From Archivesica marissinica (Eukaryota > Mollusca > Bivalvia > Venerida > Vesicomyidae), in contig CM026403.1 of assembly GCA_014843695.1 (NCBI GenBank), positions 4,464,150 through 4,528,149 on the forward strand: DNA of 64,000 nucleotides, in the 5' to 3' direction. Positions 35,653 through 45,800 of this stretch are shown here, piece by piece. The position numbers and the translations under genes were made by a program. Positions within the stretch are counted from its first letter, which is position 1; every line of letters begins with the position of its first letter. The notes under the pieces were generated by a model that ran no database searches, was not told where the DNA came from, and was given only the letters and a program-made list of their open reading frames with translations.

Positions 35653-35704
35653 TTCTCGTGTTTCATACTTCTTCCCTCAGCACATTGTCTGTGTTTATTT
35701 TCAG

Positions 35705-35791
35705 GTGAGACTGGACTTGGTAAATCCACGTTGATCAACAGCCTGTTCCTCATGGACCTCTACAAGGATAGAAAATCGGGAAATAGTGAAG
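35705..35791 (+). CDS. Septin, visible exon 1 (P-loop)
   Basis: First recognised exon of a septin, a GTP-binding cytoskeletal protein that forms hetero-oligomeric filaments at membranes and division sites. It encodes the G1 P-loop GETGLGKST followed by [15 protein letters not shown]. The ten exons found make 329 residues. Family members of this type are about 360-370, so some 40 N-terminal residues lie on exons I could not find. [32 protein letters not shown] and the late KLKRES resemble SEPT4/SEPT5 of the SEPT2 subgroup. The acceptor is TTATTTTCAG; the first Gly codon is split (one base upstream). The donor GTTTCA is weak, but its phase 1 fits exon 2. The exon sits between a 27-bp array and a G-rich array. 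Confidence 0.93.
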
Positions 35792-35843
35792 GTTTCATTT
35801 GCTTCTTGGTCTAAATTTTTCTATTGTCATTTTTTGTATCTGT

Positions 35844-37140
35844 AATGGGTTTGGGTGGGTTGGGGGTAGTAGTAGTGGGGGGGTAGTGGTGGGTTGGGGT
35901 AGTAGTAGTGGTGGGTGGGGGTGGGGGTAGTAGTAGTGGGGGGGGGTTGTGGGTAGTAGTGGTGGGGGGGGTAGTGATGGGTTGTGGGTAGTAGTGGTGG
36001 TGGGGGTTGTGGGTAGTAGTAGTGGTGGGGGTAGTGATGGGTGGGGGGTAGTAGTGGTGGGGGGTAGTGGTGAGTTGGGGGTAGTAGTAATGGGGGTTGT
36101 GGGTAGTTGTGGGGGGGGTAGTGATGGGTTGTGGGTAGTAGTAATGGGGGTTGTGGGTAGTTGTAGTGTGGGGGGGTAGTGATGGGTTGTGGGTAGTAGT
36201 AATGGGGGTTGTGGGTAGTTGTAGTGGGGGGGGGGGTAGTGGGGGTTGTGGGTAGTAGTAATGGGGTTGTGGGTAGTTGTAGTGGGGGGGGGGTAGTGAT
36301 GGGTTGTGGGTAGTAGTAATGGGGGTTGTGGGTAGTTGTAGTGGGGGGGGGTAGTGATGGGTTGTGGGTAGTAGTAATGGGGTTGTGGGTAGTTGTAGTG
36401 GGGGGGGTAGTGATGGGTTGTGGGTAGTAGTAATGGGGGTGGGTAGTTGTAGTGGGGGGGGGTAGTGGGGGTTGTGGGTAGTAGTAATGGGGGTTGGGGT
36501 AGTTGTAGTGGGGGGGGGGTAGTGATGGGTTGTGGGTAGTAGTAATGGGGGTTGTGGGTAGTTGTAGTGGGGGGGGTAGTAATGGGTTGTGGGTAGTAGT
36601 AATGGGGTTGTGGGTAGTTGTAGTGGGGGGGGTAGTGATGGGTTGTGGGTAGTAGTAATGAGGGTTGTGGGTAGTTGTAGTGGGTGGGGGGGGGTTGTGG
36701 GTAGTTGTAGTAGGGGGGTAGTGATGGGTTGTGGGTAGTAGTAATGGGGGTTGTGGGTAGTTGTAGTGGGGGGGGTAGTGGGGTTGTGGGTAGTTGTAGT
36801 GGGGGGGGGGGTAGTGGGGGGTTGTGGGTAGTTGTAGTGGGGGGGGTAGTGATGGGTTGTGGGTAGTAGTATGGGGGTTGTGGGTAGTTGTAGTGGAGTG
36901 GGGGTTGTGGGTAGTAGTAGTGGGGGGTTGTGGGTAGGAGTAGTGCGGGGGGTAGTGGTGAGTTGGGGGTAGTAGTGGTGGGGGTAGTGGTGAGTTGGGG
37001 GTAGTAGTGGTGGGGGTAGTGGTGAGTTGGGGGTAGTAGTGGTGGGGGGTAGTGGTGAGTTGGGGGTAGTAGTGGTGGGGGGGTAGTGAGGGGTTGTGGG
37101 TAGCAGTAGTGATGGGTAGCAGTAGTGAGGGGTAGTGGGG
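35844..37140 (+). repeat. G-rich minisatellite in septin intron 1
   Basis: Irregular ~57-bp units combine GGGTTGTGGGTAGT blocks with runs of 5-10 G. The plus (transcribed-sense) strand is almost free of C over ~1.3 kb. It starts about 50 bp after the exon 1 donor. The G-run density makes G-quadruplex formation in DNA or pre-mRNA plausible. Confidence 0.95.
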
Positions 37141-37244
37141 GATATTGTCAGTTTCAGGAAGTGCAACATTGTTAATCTCAAAATATAACTATCAAAAAAC
37201 TGAAATGTGATAAAATGATGTGACAGAATTACATTTACACTTAT

Positions 37245-37560
37245 TTGTCTATGATTTACTCTTTATTTCCGTATATTTATGTCTTTAATATATTATTTAC
37301 TTTATATCTGTATATTTATGTCTTTAATATATTATTTACTTTATATCTGTATATTTATGTCTTTAATATAGTATTCACTTTATATCTGTATATTTATGTC
37401 TTTAATATAGTATTCACTTTATATCTGTATATTTATGTCTTTAATATAGTATTCACTTTATATCTGTATATTTATGTCTTTAATATATTATTCACTTTAT
37501 ATCTGTATATTTATGTCTTTAATATATTATTTACTTTATATCTGTATATTTATTACCTTT
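37245..37560. repeat. 39-bp AT-rich minisatellite, about 8 copies
   Basis: The unit core is ATCTGTATATTTATGTCTTT in septin intron 1. It decays on the right, and diverged relatives continue to about 37690. Confidence 0.9.
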
Positions 37561-37689
37561 TATTAATTACTCTTCATTTTATCTTTAATATATAATATTA
37601 TAACAGAATTAGTTCACACATTTACTCTTTATATCTTTAATATATGACATAATGAGTTTACATTTACTCTTTATATAATGTAATATATG

Positions 37690-38100
37690 ACATAATCAGC
37701 TGACTCATTGTATTGTATCAGATCACATTGTATGCATGGTCCAGAGAAGGTTATATGACACAATCAGCTGACAATTACTCATTGTATTGTATCAGATCAC
37801 AAGGTATGCATGGTCCAGAGAAGGTTATATGACACAATCAGCTGACTCATTGTATTGTATCAGATCACAAGGTATGCATGGTCCAGAGAAGGTTATATGA
37901 CACAATCAGCTGACTCATTGTATTGTATCAGATCACAAGGTATGCATGGTCCAGAGAAGGTTATATGACACAATCAGCTGACAATTACTCATTGTATTGT
38001 ATCAGATCACATTGTATGCATGGTCCAGAGAAGGTTATATGACACAATCAGCTGACAATTACTCATTGTATTGTATCAGATCACATGGTATGCATGGTTC
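37690..38100. repeat. About 68-bp minisatellite, 6 copies
   Basis: The unit core is ATGACACAATCAGCTGAC. Copies with and without an extra ACAATT alternate. Septin intron 1. Confidence 0.9.
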
Positions 38101-38639
38101 AGAATTGGAAACTACATGTATATTCACTGGTACAGAATGTATCTCACTGCTATATGTTTGTTCTTTTTATCTTTGAACAGGACGTGATTATTTATCTACT
38201 TCAAAAATAAGCTTCTTACTTAACCCTTTCCTTCATAGAGAGTTAGGATAATATACTATTATATCTCCATACAAACGAGCTATCATGCAGTGGATAAGTA
38301 GTCGCCATATCTATCCCACCTTCATAGATATTACTGGGACTACATACATTTAGAGATTTAAGTTAATATACTATTATATCTCCATATAAACAACCGCCAT
38401 TTAGCTATCATGCAGTGGATAAGTGGATAAGTAGTGGCCATATCTATCCCACCTCCATAGATATTACTTGGACTACATGAGACTCTGGCATTTATTATGA
38501 ACATTGGTTTGGCTACTACATTGTCAATGTATGTCGTATTGGTAATGGCATCAAGAGGTGCTTCTATGAGGGAAAGGGTTAAATGTTTGCCATTAAGGCC
38601 AGAGAAATTATTTGTATATGTTAAATGTTGGTTTTTCAG
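38101..38639 (+). other. Intron 1 end with a two-copy ~110-bp duplication
   Basis: About 38246-38346 and 38360-38479 are diverged copies of one segment (shared GCAGTGGATAAGTAG and CATATCTATCCCACC). No gene is present. The exon 2 acceptor GTTTTTCAG ends the stretch. Confidence 0.6.
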
Positions 38640-38763
38640 AGAGAATACAAAAAACTGTGGAGTTAGAAAGGAAAGAGATAGAGATAGAAGAACGGGGTGT
38701 GAAGTTAAAACTGACCATTGTTGATACACCAGGGTTTAATGATGCCATTAATGCTGAAGAAAG
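38640..38763 (+). CDS. Septin, exon 2 (switch II / G3)
   Basis: Encodes ERIQKTVELERKE, then IEERGVKLKLTIVDTPGFND (fragment residues 45-64), the septin beta strands leading to the G3 motif D-T-P-G. The position after the Phe is Asn63, where septins nearly always have Gly (DTPGFGD). The upstream one-base phase joins exon 1 as Glu30, and the donor GTTTGT leaves two bases (AG) for exon 3. The frame stays open into the intron for some 30 codons without septin similarity. The exon edges follow from the family alignment and phase. Confidence 0.92.
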
Positions 38764-38947
38764 GTTTGTAGAAATAGATAGATATAGAAGAATGGAATGT
38801 GATGCGATTAATACTGATGGCATGTTAGAATCGATAGATAGATATGTAAGGATGTAGTGAATGACATAGATGTAGGAGATGCAGAGGAGGAATCATGTCA
38901 TCATGTGTGCATGTTATTACAGTTGTTACTATGTTGCCTCTTAAACT
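38764..38947 (+). other. Start of septin intron 2
   Basis: Contains two short similar stretches with GATAGATAGATAT (about 38780 and 38835). No gene. Confidence 0.4.
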
Positions 38948-39161
38948 TTATTTATTTTACAACGATTGTGAAGCAAGTTTTAACATCTTATATTAATCTC
39001 GTTGACGCGGATGAAAGCGTAAATGTGGTCATTCGTGTGGGAGAAAATCCACCTGTCCGATCTGGCGACCACGTACCATCTCACATAGTACCCGGTCCAA
39101 GGATCGAGCCCGGGTTGCATTGGTGAGGAACAAGCGCACTAACCACTGTGCTAATTGGACA
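38948..39161 (-). mobile_element. tRNA-derived SINE, family B, copy 1
   Basis: Minus strand: the head reads CCAATTAGCACAGTGGTTAG (A box) and CCGGGCTCGATCCTTGG (B box). The 3' part is GTGGATTTTCTCCCACACG, ACCACATTTACGC and a tail with TTGCTTCACAATCG then AAATAAAG-like sequence. Other copies lie at 42478-42640 and 55436-55677. Confidence 0.85.
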
Positions 39162-39187
39162 GCCTACGTTGCCTCTGTTGTTGTCGA

Positions 39188-39362
39188 TACATCATGACTG
39201 TTCGAATAATGTTTATACTGAGTTCATACGATACATCATGACTGTTCGAATAACGTTCATACTGAGTTCATACGATACATCATGACTGTTCGAATAATGT
39301 TTATACTGAGTTCATACGATACATCATGACTGTTCGAATAACATTCATACTGAGTTCATATC
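39188..39362. repeat. 44-bp-class tandem repeat, 4 copies
   Basis: The unit core is CATCATGACTGTTCGAATAA. Two forms alternate (AATGTTTATAC and AACGTTCATAC). Septin intron 2. Confidence 0.9.
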
Positions 39363-40141
39363 TACATATGTAGTTCTTATCCCGTTCTTGACAGAACGTA
39401 AAAGCACGATGTTTGTTCTGAACACTCCAAAAGAAATGTGGCGGCTTCGCGTCCAAGCAAGTTAGTTTGTGTCCCTCAAGTTCTCAAGAAATATCAATGA
39501 GTCCTTGCGCCGTACATGCCGTTTTCACCATGTTTTATTCACTTTTCTCTTTCGTGATACAAACACAATGCGAGGACATATAGGTTTGACATGCCCTTAA
39601 GGCAATTCATATATGAACTGTGTATTGGAACTGATAAATAACATAAAACTTCCAACTTCATTTGTCAAAATGTGATTTTAAGTAGCCAAACCTGCTCGAA
39701 AGACCACGTCTATGAAGAGATCTCTTGAATTAAGAGACCACTTTTTCAGTTCCTGTTTGTGCTGTTAAGGAACAAATTAACCTGTATTAACTCTTTGCGT
39801 GTTGAGTAAATAAAATCACATTATGTAGCGCCACGTCTGGTCAGGATGTATATTGTTTGCTATTCAGCCAAGTATTTTATCTCCACTATCCGAATAGCAA
39901 GCAGCTATGGCACGTTCTGATCTGGCCCTATGCTGTTTGCAAAAGTGATTTTATCTCCTGCTAGCGTGCAAAGGGTTAAGAGACAATTGCTGCTTAGAGA
40001 CCACTGTTTGCCCTTCCTGTTGGTCGTCTCTCAATACAAGTTTGATTGTACACTATATTCGGAGCTCATTTTCACCAAAAATTTTAAATTTTTGCCAATA
40101 ATTATTTGATATTTAATATTTGCTAATGTGTGAACTTTCAG
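39363..40141 (+). other. Septin intron 2, no further gene seen
   Basis: Low-GC, unique-looking sequence ending at the exon 3 acceptor GAACTTTCAG. The motifs around 39830-40050 have dispersed-repeat character (AGCAAGCAGCTATGGCAC, TAAGAGACAATTGCTG), but no family is recognised. Confidence 0.45.
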
Positions 40142-40276
40142 TTGGAAGCCTATCGTGCAGTATATAGATGAACAATTTGATGCCTACTTCACGGCAGAGA
40201 GTGGCTTAAATAGGAAAAATATCCAAGATACCCGTGTTCATTGCTGTCTCTATTTCATCTCACCATACGGTCACGG
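40142..40276 (+). CDS. Septin, exon 3
   Basis: Encodes fragment residues 72-115: [20 protein letters not shown], then [15 protein letters not shown] and [10 protein letters not shown]. This is the septin-specific stretch after switch II (E-S-G-L-N-R, the [10 protein letters not shown] strand). The incoming two bases AG give Ser71, and the outgoing GG is completed by exon 4 as Gly116. Its last 60 nt, together with the first 19 nt of the intron including the donor GTAGGT, are the founding unit of a tenfold tandem array directly downstream. Confidence 0.93.
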
Positions 40277-41006
40277 GTAGGTACTGAGCACCGTGAAATA
40301 TCCAAGATACCCATGTTCATTGCTGTCTCTATTTCATCTTACCGTACGGTCACGGGTAGGTACTGAGCACCGTGAAATATCCAAGATACCCATGTTCATT
40401 GCTGTCTATATTTCATCTTACCGTACGGTCACGGGTAGGTACTGAGCACCGTGAAATATCCAAGATACCCATGTTCATTGCTGTCTATATTTCATCTTAC
40501 CGTACGGTCACGGGTAGGTACTGAGCACCGTGAAATATCCAAGATACCCATGTTCATTGCTGTCTATATTTCATCTTACCGTACGGTCACGGGTAGGTAC
40601 TGAGCACCGTGAAATATCCAAGATACCCATGTTCATTGCTGTCTATATTTCATCTTACCGTACGGTCACGGGTAGGTACTGAGCACCGTGAAATATCCAA
40701 GATACCCATGTTCATTGCTGTCTATATTTCATCTTACCGTACGGTCACGGGTAGGTACTGAGCACCGTGAAATATCCAAGATACCCATGTTCATTGCTGT
40801 CTATATTTCATCTTACCGTACGGTCACGGGTAGGTACTGAGCACCGTGAAATATCCAAGATACCCATGTTCATTGCTGTCTATATTTCATCTTACCGTAC
40901 GGTCACGGGTAGGTACTGAGCACCGTGAAATATCCAAGATACCCGTGTTCATTGCTGTCTATATTTCATCTCACCGTACGGTCACGGGTAGGTACTGAGC
41001 GCTGTG
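40217..41006 (+). repeat. 79-bp tandem array of the exon 3 / intron 3 junction, exactly 10 copies
   Basis: Copies start every 79 bp from 40217 to 40928. Each contains 60 nt of exon 3 (from AAATATCCAAGAT to GGTCACGG), then GTAGGTACTGAGC, so each carries an intact copy of the 5' splice site. The first copy is the real exon end. Internal copies carry ACCCATGTT and ATCTTACCG, which would change coding residues. The last copy shares ACCCGTGTT and TCTCACC with the first. Each extra copy shifts frame (79 = 26 codons + 1) and includes an in-frame TAG just past the junction, so the extra copies should be intronic. Confidence 0.97.
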
Positions 41007-41205
41007 AAATATCGTTATACAAATACAGTCAAACCTGACTATTAAGAGGTCAGTTTATAGATTCCTTAACTGACATTTTAATATATCTTACCTGCCATCT
41101 GTGCTAAGCAGCAACTTTCCGTGGTTCCATTTACTGTGGCATAAGACAGTTTGTTAGTTATAAATAAACTTGTTGTGCATTTTGACAGAATAAATGAAAT
41201 TGTTT

Positions 41206-41482
41206 GATGTAAATAGATTGTGTTGAGTTTGTGGTAAATAGATTGTGTTGAGTTTGTGGTAAATAGATTGTGTTGAGTTTGAGGTAAATAGATTGTGTTG
41301 AGTTTGATGTAAATAGATTGTGTTGAGTTTGTGGTAAATAGATTGTGTTGAGTTTGTGGTAAATAGATTGTGTTGAGTTTGATGTAAATAGATTGTGTTG
41401 AGTTTGTGGTAAATAGATTGTGTTGAGTTTGTGGTAAATAGATTGTGTTGAGTTTGAGGTAAATAGATTGTGTTGAGTTTGA
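41206..41482. repeat. 25-bp minisatellite, about 11 copies
   Basis: The unit core is AAATAGATTGTGTTGAGTTT with GTGG, GATG or GAGG endings. Septin intron 3. All minus-strand frames stay open by chance, so I do not treat them as genes. Confidence 0.93.
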
Positions 41483-41759
41483 TGTGGTCCACACAATCTG
41501 CAGTTGGTTCTCGTCGTTTTAAGCATCAACTACTGTCCTACAATGTAACACATAGAATGAACCCAGGTATACAGGTACATTCATGTTAATTACAATCCTC
41601 CGAGGACAGTTAGGAGTTGTATATAGGTTTGATGTTGCTTGTCTATCTGTTCATCTGTTCGTTGGTCTGTCATACCATTGACACTCCGTTTCTTTCATCA
41701 CAATTGACCCCATTTGAATTTATCTTTAGGTCAAGCCTAAATAGGTGAGCAACCTGGTT

Positions 41760-42035
41760 CAGGTATTGTTATTTCTATCACGGAGGTTCAGGTATTGTTA
41801 TTTCTATCATGGAGGTTCACTTATTGTTATTTCTATCATGGAGGTTCAGGTTCACGTATTGTTATTTCTATCATGGAGGTTCAGGTTCACGTATTGTTAT
41901 TTCTATCACGGAGGTTCAGGTTCACGTATTGTTATTTCTATCACGGAGGTTCACTTATTGTTATTTCTATCACGGAGGTTCAGGTTCACGTATTGTTATT
42001 TACAATCACGGAGGTTCACGTATTGTTTCTATCAC
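41760..42035. repeat. 28/34-bp minisatellite, about 9 copies
   Basis: The unit core is TATTGTTATTTCTATCACGG, with or without an extra CAGGTT. It ends about 40 bp before the exon 4 acceptor. Confidence 0.9.
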
Positions 42036-42075
42036 TTCCTTGGATTGAACATTCGTTGTGTTGTTGTACTTACAG

Positions 42076-42193
42076 CCTGCGGCCGGTAGATGTTATGGTG
42101 ATGAAGAAGTTACATCACAAAGTTAACATCATACCCCTCATTGCCAAGTCTGACATGCTGACCAAGCAGGAGGCAAAACGATTGAAGGAAAAG
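42076..42193 (+). CDS. Septin, exon 4 (G4 motif)
   Basis: Encodes fragment residues 117-155: [20 protein letters not shown], then [19 protein letters not shown]. The G4 base-recognition motif of septins, A-K-A-D, appears as A-K-S-D (residues 139-142); Lys and Asp are kept. The acceptor is TACTTACAG, with one base completing Gly116. The donor AAG|GTATGT is in phase 0 and strong. A 47-bp array starts about 12 bp after the donor. Confidence 0.94.
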
Positions 42194-42205
42194 GTATGTT
42201 CATGT

Positions 42206-42470
42206 AATTGTGCTATACTGGTGCATGTAATGTCAAAGTAAAAACTTTATTTAATTGTGCTATACTGGTGCATGTAATGTCAAAGTAAAAACTTTATTTA
42301 ATTGTGCTATCCTGGTGCATGTAATGTCAAAGTAAAAACTTTATTTAATTGTGCTATCCTGGTGCATGTAATGTCAAAGTAAAAACTTTATTTAATTGTG
42401 CTATCCTGGTGCATGTAATGTCAAAGTAAAAACTTTATTTAATTGTGTATCTGGTGATGTATGTCAAAGT
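42206..42470. repeat. 47-bp minisatellite, about 5 copies
   Basis: The unit core is GGTGCATGTAATGTCAAAG followed by AAAAACTTTATTTA. It leads directly into a SINE-B copy whose own tail is an AAACTTTATTTA sequence. Confidence 0.9.
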
Positions 42471-42477
42471 AAAACTT

Positions 42478-42640
42478 TTTTTTTACGATAGCGAATCAAG
42501 TTTTAACGACTTACATTAACAACTCTCGTTGGCATGGATGAAAGCATATATGTGGTCGTTTGTGTGGAAGGAAAGCGAAGTACACGGATAAATATAGCTC
42601 GCTAACCACTGATCTAATCGGACAGTCCGATTAGCGCGGT
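42478..42640 (-). mobile_element. tRNA-derived SINE, family B, copy 2 (internally deleted)
   Basis: Shares GATAGCGAATCAAG, ACATTAACAACTCTCGTTGG and ATGAAAGC with the other family-B copies, and ends in CTAATCGGACAG. The middle is deleted relative to 55436-55677. Confidence 0.75.
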
Positions 42641-42885
42641 ATTATTGACAATATTATTGAAACACATGTGATTTGTGACGTCAAGCAACAACTATAACCC
42701 GTTCAACACTACAGACCTCTAAATAAGCGTACAAAAAGTGTAGATCCAGATGAGCTGGCTCGTGATGAGCCGTCTCATCAGGATCTGCACATTTTGCCAG
42801 TAATATAAGTATTTTTAAACAAAATTAACCATTTTGGTAAATGAACTGGTCCAAATATAATTTTATTATTAATTTATTGGTCTAA

Positions 42886-45800
42886 ATATATCATGCACCA
42901 GTCCATGTAAGTTACTTGGGGTTGAATGGGTTAAATAGCATGCACCAGTCCATGTCAGTTACTTGGTGTTGAATGAGTTAAATATCATGCACCAGTCCAT
43001 GTCAGTTACTTGGTGTTGAATGGGTTAAATATCATGCACCAGTCCATGTCAGTTACTTGGTGTTGAATGGGTTAAATATCATGCACCAGTCCATGTGAGT
43101 TACTTGGTGTTGAATGAGTTAAATACCATGTACCAGTCCATGTCAGTTACTTGGTGTTGAATGGGTTAAATATCATGCACCAGTCCATGTCAGTTACTTG
43201 GTGTTGAATGGGGTTAAATATCATGCACCAGTCCATGTCAGTTACTTGGTGTTGAATGGGTTAAATATCATGCACCAGTCCATGTCAGTTACTTGGTGTT
43301 GAATGGGTTAAATATCATGCACCAGTCCATGTCAGTTACTTGGTGTTGAATGGGTTAAATATCATGCACCAGTCCATGTCAGTTACTTGGTGTTGAATGG
43401 GTTAAATAGCATGCACCAGTCCATGTGAGTTACTTGGTGTTGAATGAGTTAAATACCATGTACCAGTCCATGTCAGTTACTTGGTGTTGAATGGGTTAAA
43501 TATCATGCACCAGTCCATGTCAGTTACTTGGTGTTGAATGGGGTTAAATATCATGCACCAGTCCATGTCAGTTACTTGGTGTTGAATGGGTTAAATATCA
43601 TGCACCAGTCCATGTCAGTTACTTGGTGTTGAATGGGTTAAATATCATGCACCAGTCCATGTCAGTTACTTGGTGTTGAATGGGTTAAATATCATGCACC
43701 AGTCCATGTCAGTTACTTGGTGTTGAATGGGTTAAATATCATGCACCAGTCCATGTCAGTTACTTGGTGTTGAATGGGTTAAATATCATGCACCAGTCCA
43801 TGTCAGTTACTTGGTGTTGAATGGGTTAATATCATGCACCAGTCCATGTCAGTTACTTGGTGTTGAATGGGTTAAATATCATGCACCAGTCCATGTCAGT
43901 TACTTGGTGTTGAATGGGTTAAATATCATGCACCAGTCCATGTCAGTTACTTGGTGTTGAATGGGTTAAATATCATGCACCAGTCCATGTCAGTTACTTG
44001 GTGTTGAATGGGTTAAATATCATGCACCAGTCCATGTCAGTTACTTGGTGTTGAATGGGTTAAATATCATGCACCAGTCCATGTCAGTTACTTGGTGTTG
44101 AATGGGTTAAATATCATGCACCAGTCCATGTCAGTTACTTGGTGTTGAATGGGTTAATATCATGCACCAGTCCATGTCAGTTACTTGGTGTTGAATGGGT
44201 TAAATATCATGCACCAGTCCATGTCAGTTACTTGGTGTTGAATGGGTTAAATATCATGCACCAGTCCATGTCAGTTACTTGGTGTTGAATGGGTTAAATA
44301 GCATGCACCAGTCCATGTCAGTTACTTGGTGTTGAATGGGTTAAATATCATGCACATGTCAGTTACTTGGTGTTGAATGGGTTAAATATCATGCACCAGT
44401 CCATGTCAGTTACTTGGTGTTGAATGGGTTAAATATCATGCACCAGTCCATGTCAGTTACTTGGTGTTGAATGGGTTAAATATCATGCACCAGTCCATGT
44501 CAGTTACTTGGTGTTGAATGGGTTAAATATCATGCACCAGTCCATGTGAGTTACTTGGTGTTGAATGAGTTAAATACCATGTACCAGTCCATGTCAGTTA
44601 CTTGGTGTTGAATGGGTTAAATATCATGCACCAGTCCATGTCAGTTACTTGGTGTTGAATGGGGTTAAATATCATGCACCAGTCCATGTCAGTTACTTGG
44701 TGTTGAATGAGTTAAATATCATGCACCAGTCCATGTCAGTTACTTGGTGTTCAATGGGTTAAATATCATGCACCAGTCCATGTCAGTTACTTGGTGTTGA
44801 ATGGGTTAAATAGCATGCACCAGTCCATGTCAGTTACTTGGTGTTGAATGGGTTAAATATCATGCACCAGTCCATGTCAGTTACTTGGTGTTCAATGGGT
44901 TAAATATCATGCACCAGTCCATGTCAGTTACTTGGTGTTGAATGGGTTAAATAGCATGCACCAGTCCATGTCAGTTACTTGGTGTTGAATGAGTTAAATA
45001 TCATGCACCAGTCCATGTCAGTTACTTGGTGTTGAATGGGTTAAATATCATGCACCAGTCCATGTCAGTTACTTGGTGTTGAATGGGTTAAATATCATGC
45101 ACCAGTCCATGTCAGTTACTTGGTGTTGAATGGGTTAAATATCATGCACCAGTCCATGTCAGTTACTTGGTGTTGAATGGGTTAAATATCATGCACCAGT
45201 CCATGTCAGTTACTTGGTGTTGAATGGGTTAAATATCATGCACCAGTCCATGTCAGTTACTTGGTGTTGAATGGGTTAAATATCATGCACCAGTCCATGT
45301 CAGTTACTTGGTGTTGAATGGGTTAAATATCATGCACCAGTCCATGTCAGTTACTTGGTGTTGAATGGGTTAAATATCATGCACCAGTCCATGTCAGTTA
45401 CTTGGTGTTGAATGGGTTAAATATCATGCACCAGTCCATGTCAGTTACTTGGTGTTGAATGGGTTAAATATCATGCACCAGTCCATGTCAGTTACTTGGT
45501 GTTGAATGGGTTAAATATCATGCACCAGTCCATGTCAGTTACTTGGTGTTGAATGGGTTAAATATCATGCACCAGTCCATGTCAGTTACTTGGTGTTGAA
45601 TGGGTTAAATATCATGCACCAGTCCATGTCAGTTACTTGGTGTTGAATGGGTTAAATATCATGCACCAGTCCATGTCAGTTACTTGGTGTTGAATGGGTT
45701 AAATATCATGCACCAGTCCATGTCAGTTACTTGGTGTTGAATGGGTAAATATCATGCACCAGTCCATGTCAGTTACTTGGTGTTGAATGGGTTAAATATC

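Noticed and set aside
31071..35704. Search for the missing N-terminal septin exon
   Set aside because: No stretch encoding the expected lead-in to the P-loop with a matching donor (ending in one G) was found; it may lie upstream, in the gap or outside the window.
35949..36179. Gly/Val-rich open frame in the G-rich array
   Set aside because: It is a by-product of G-run repeats inside a septin intron.
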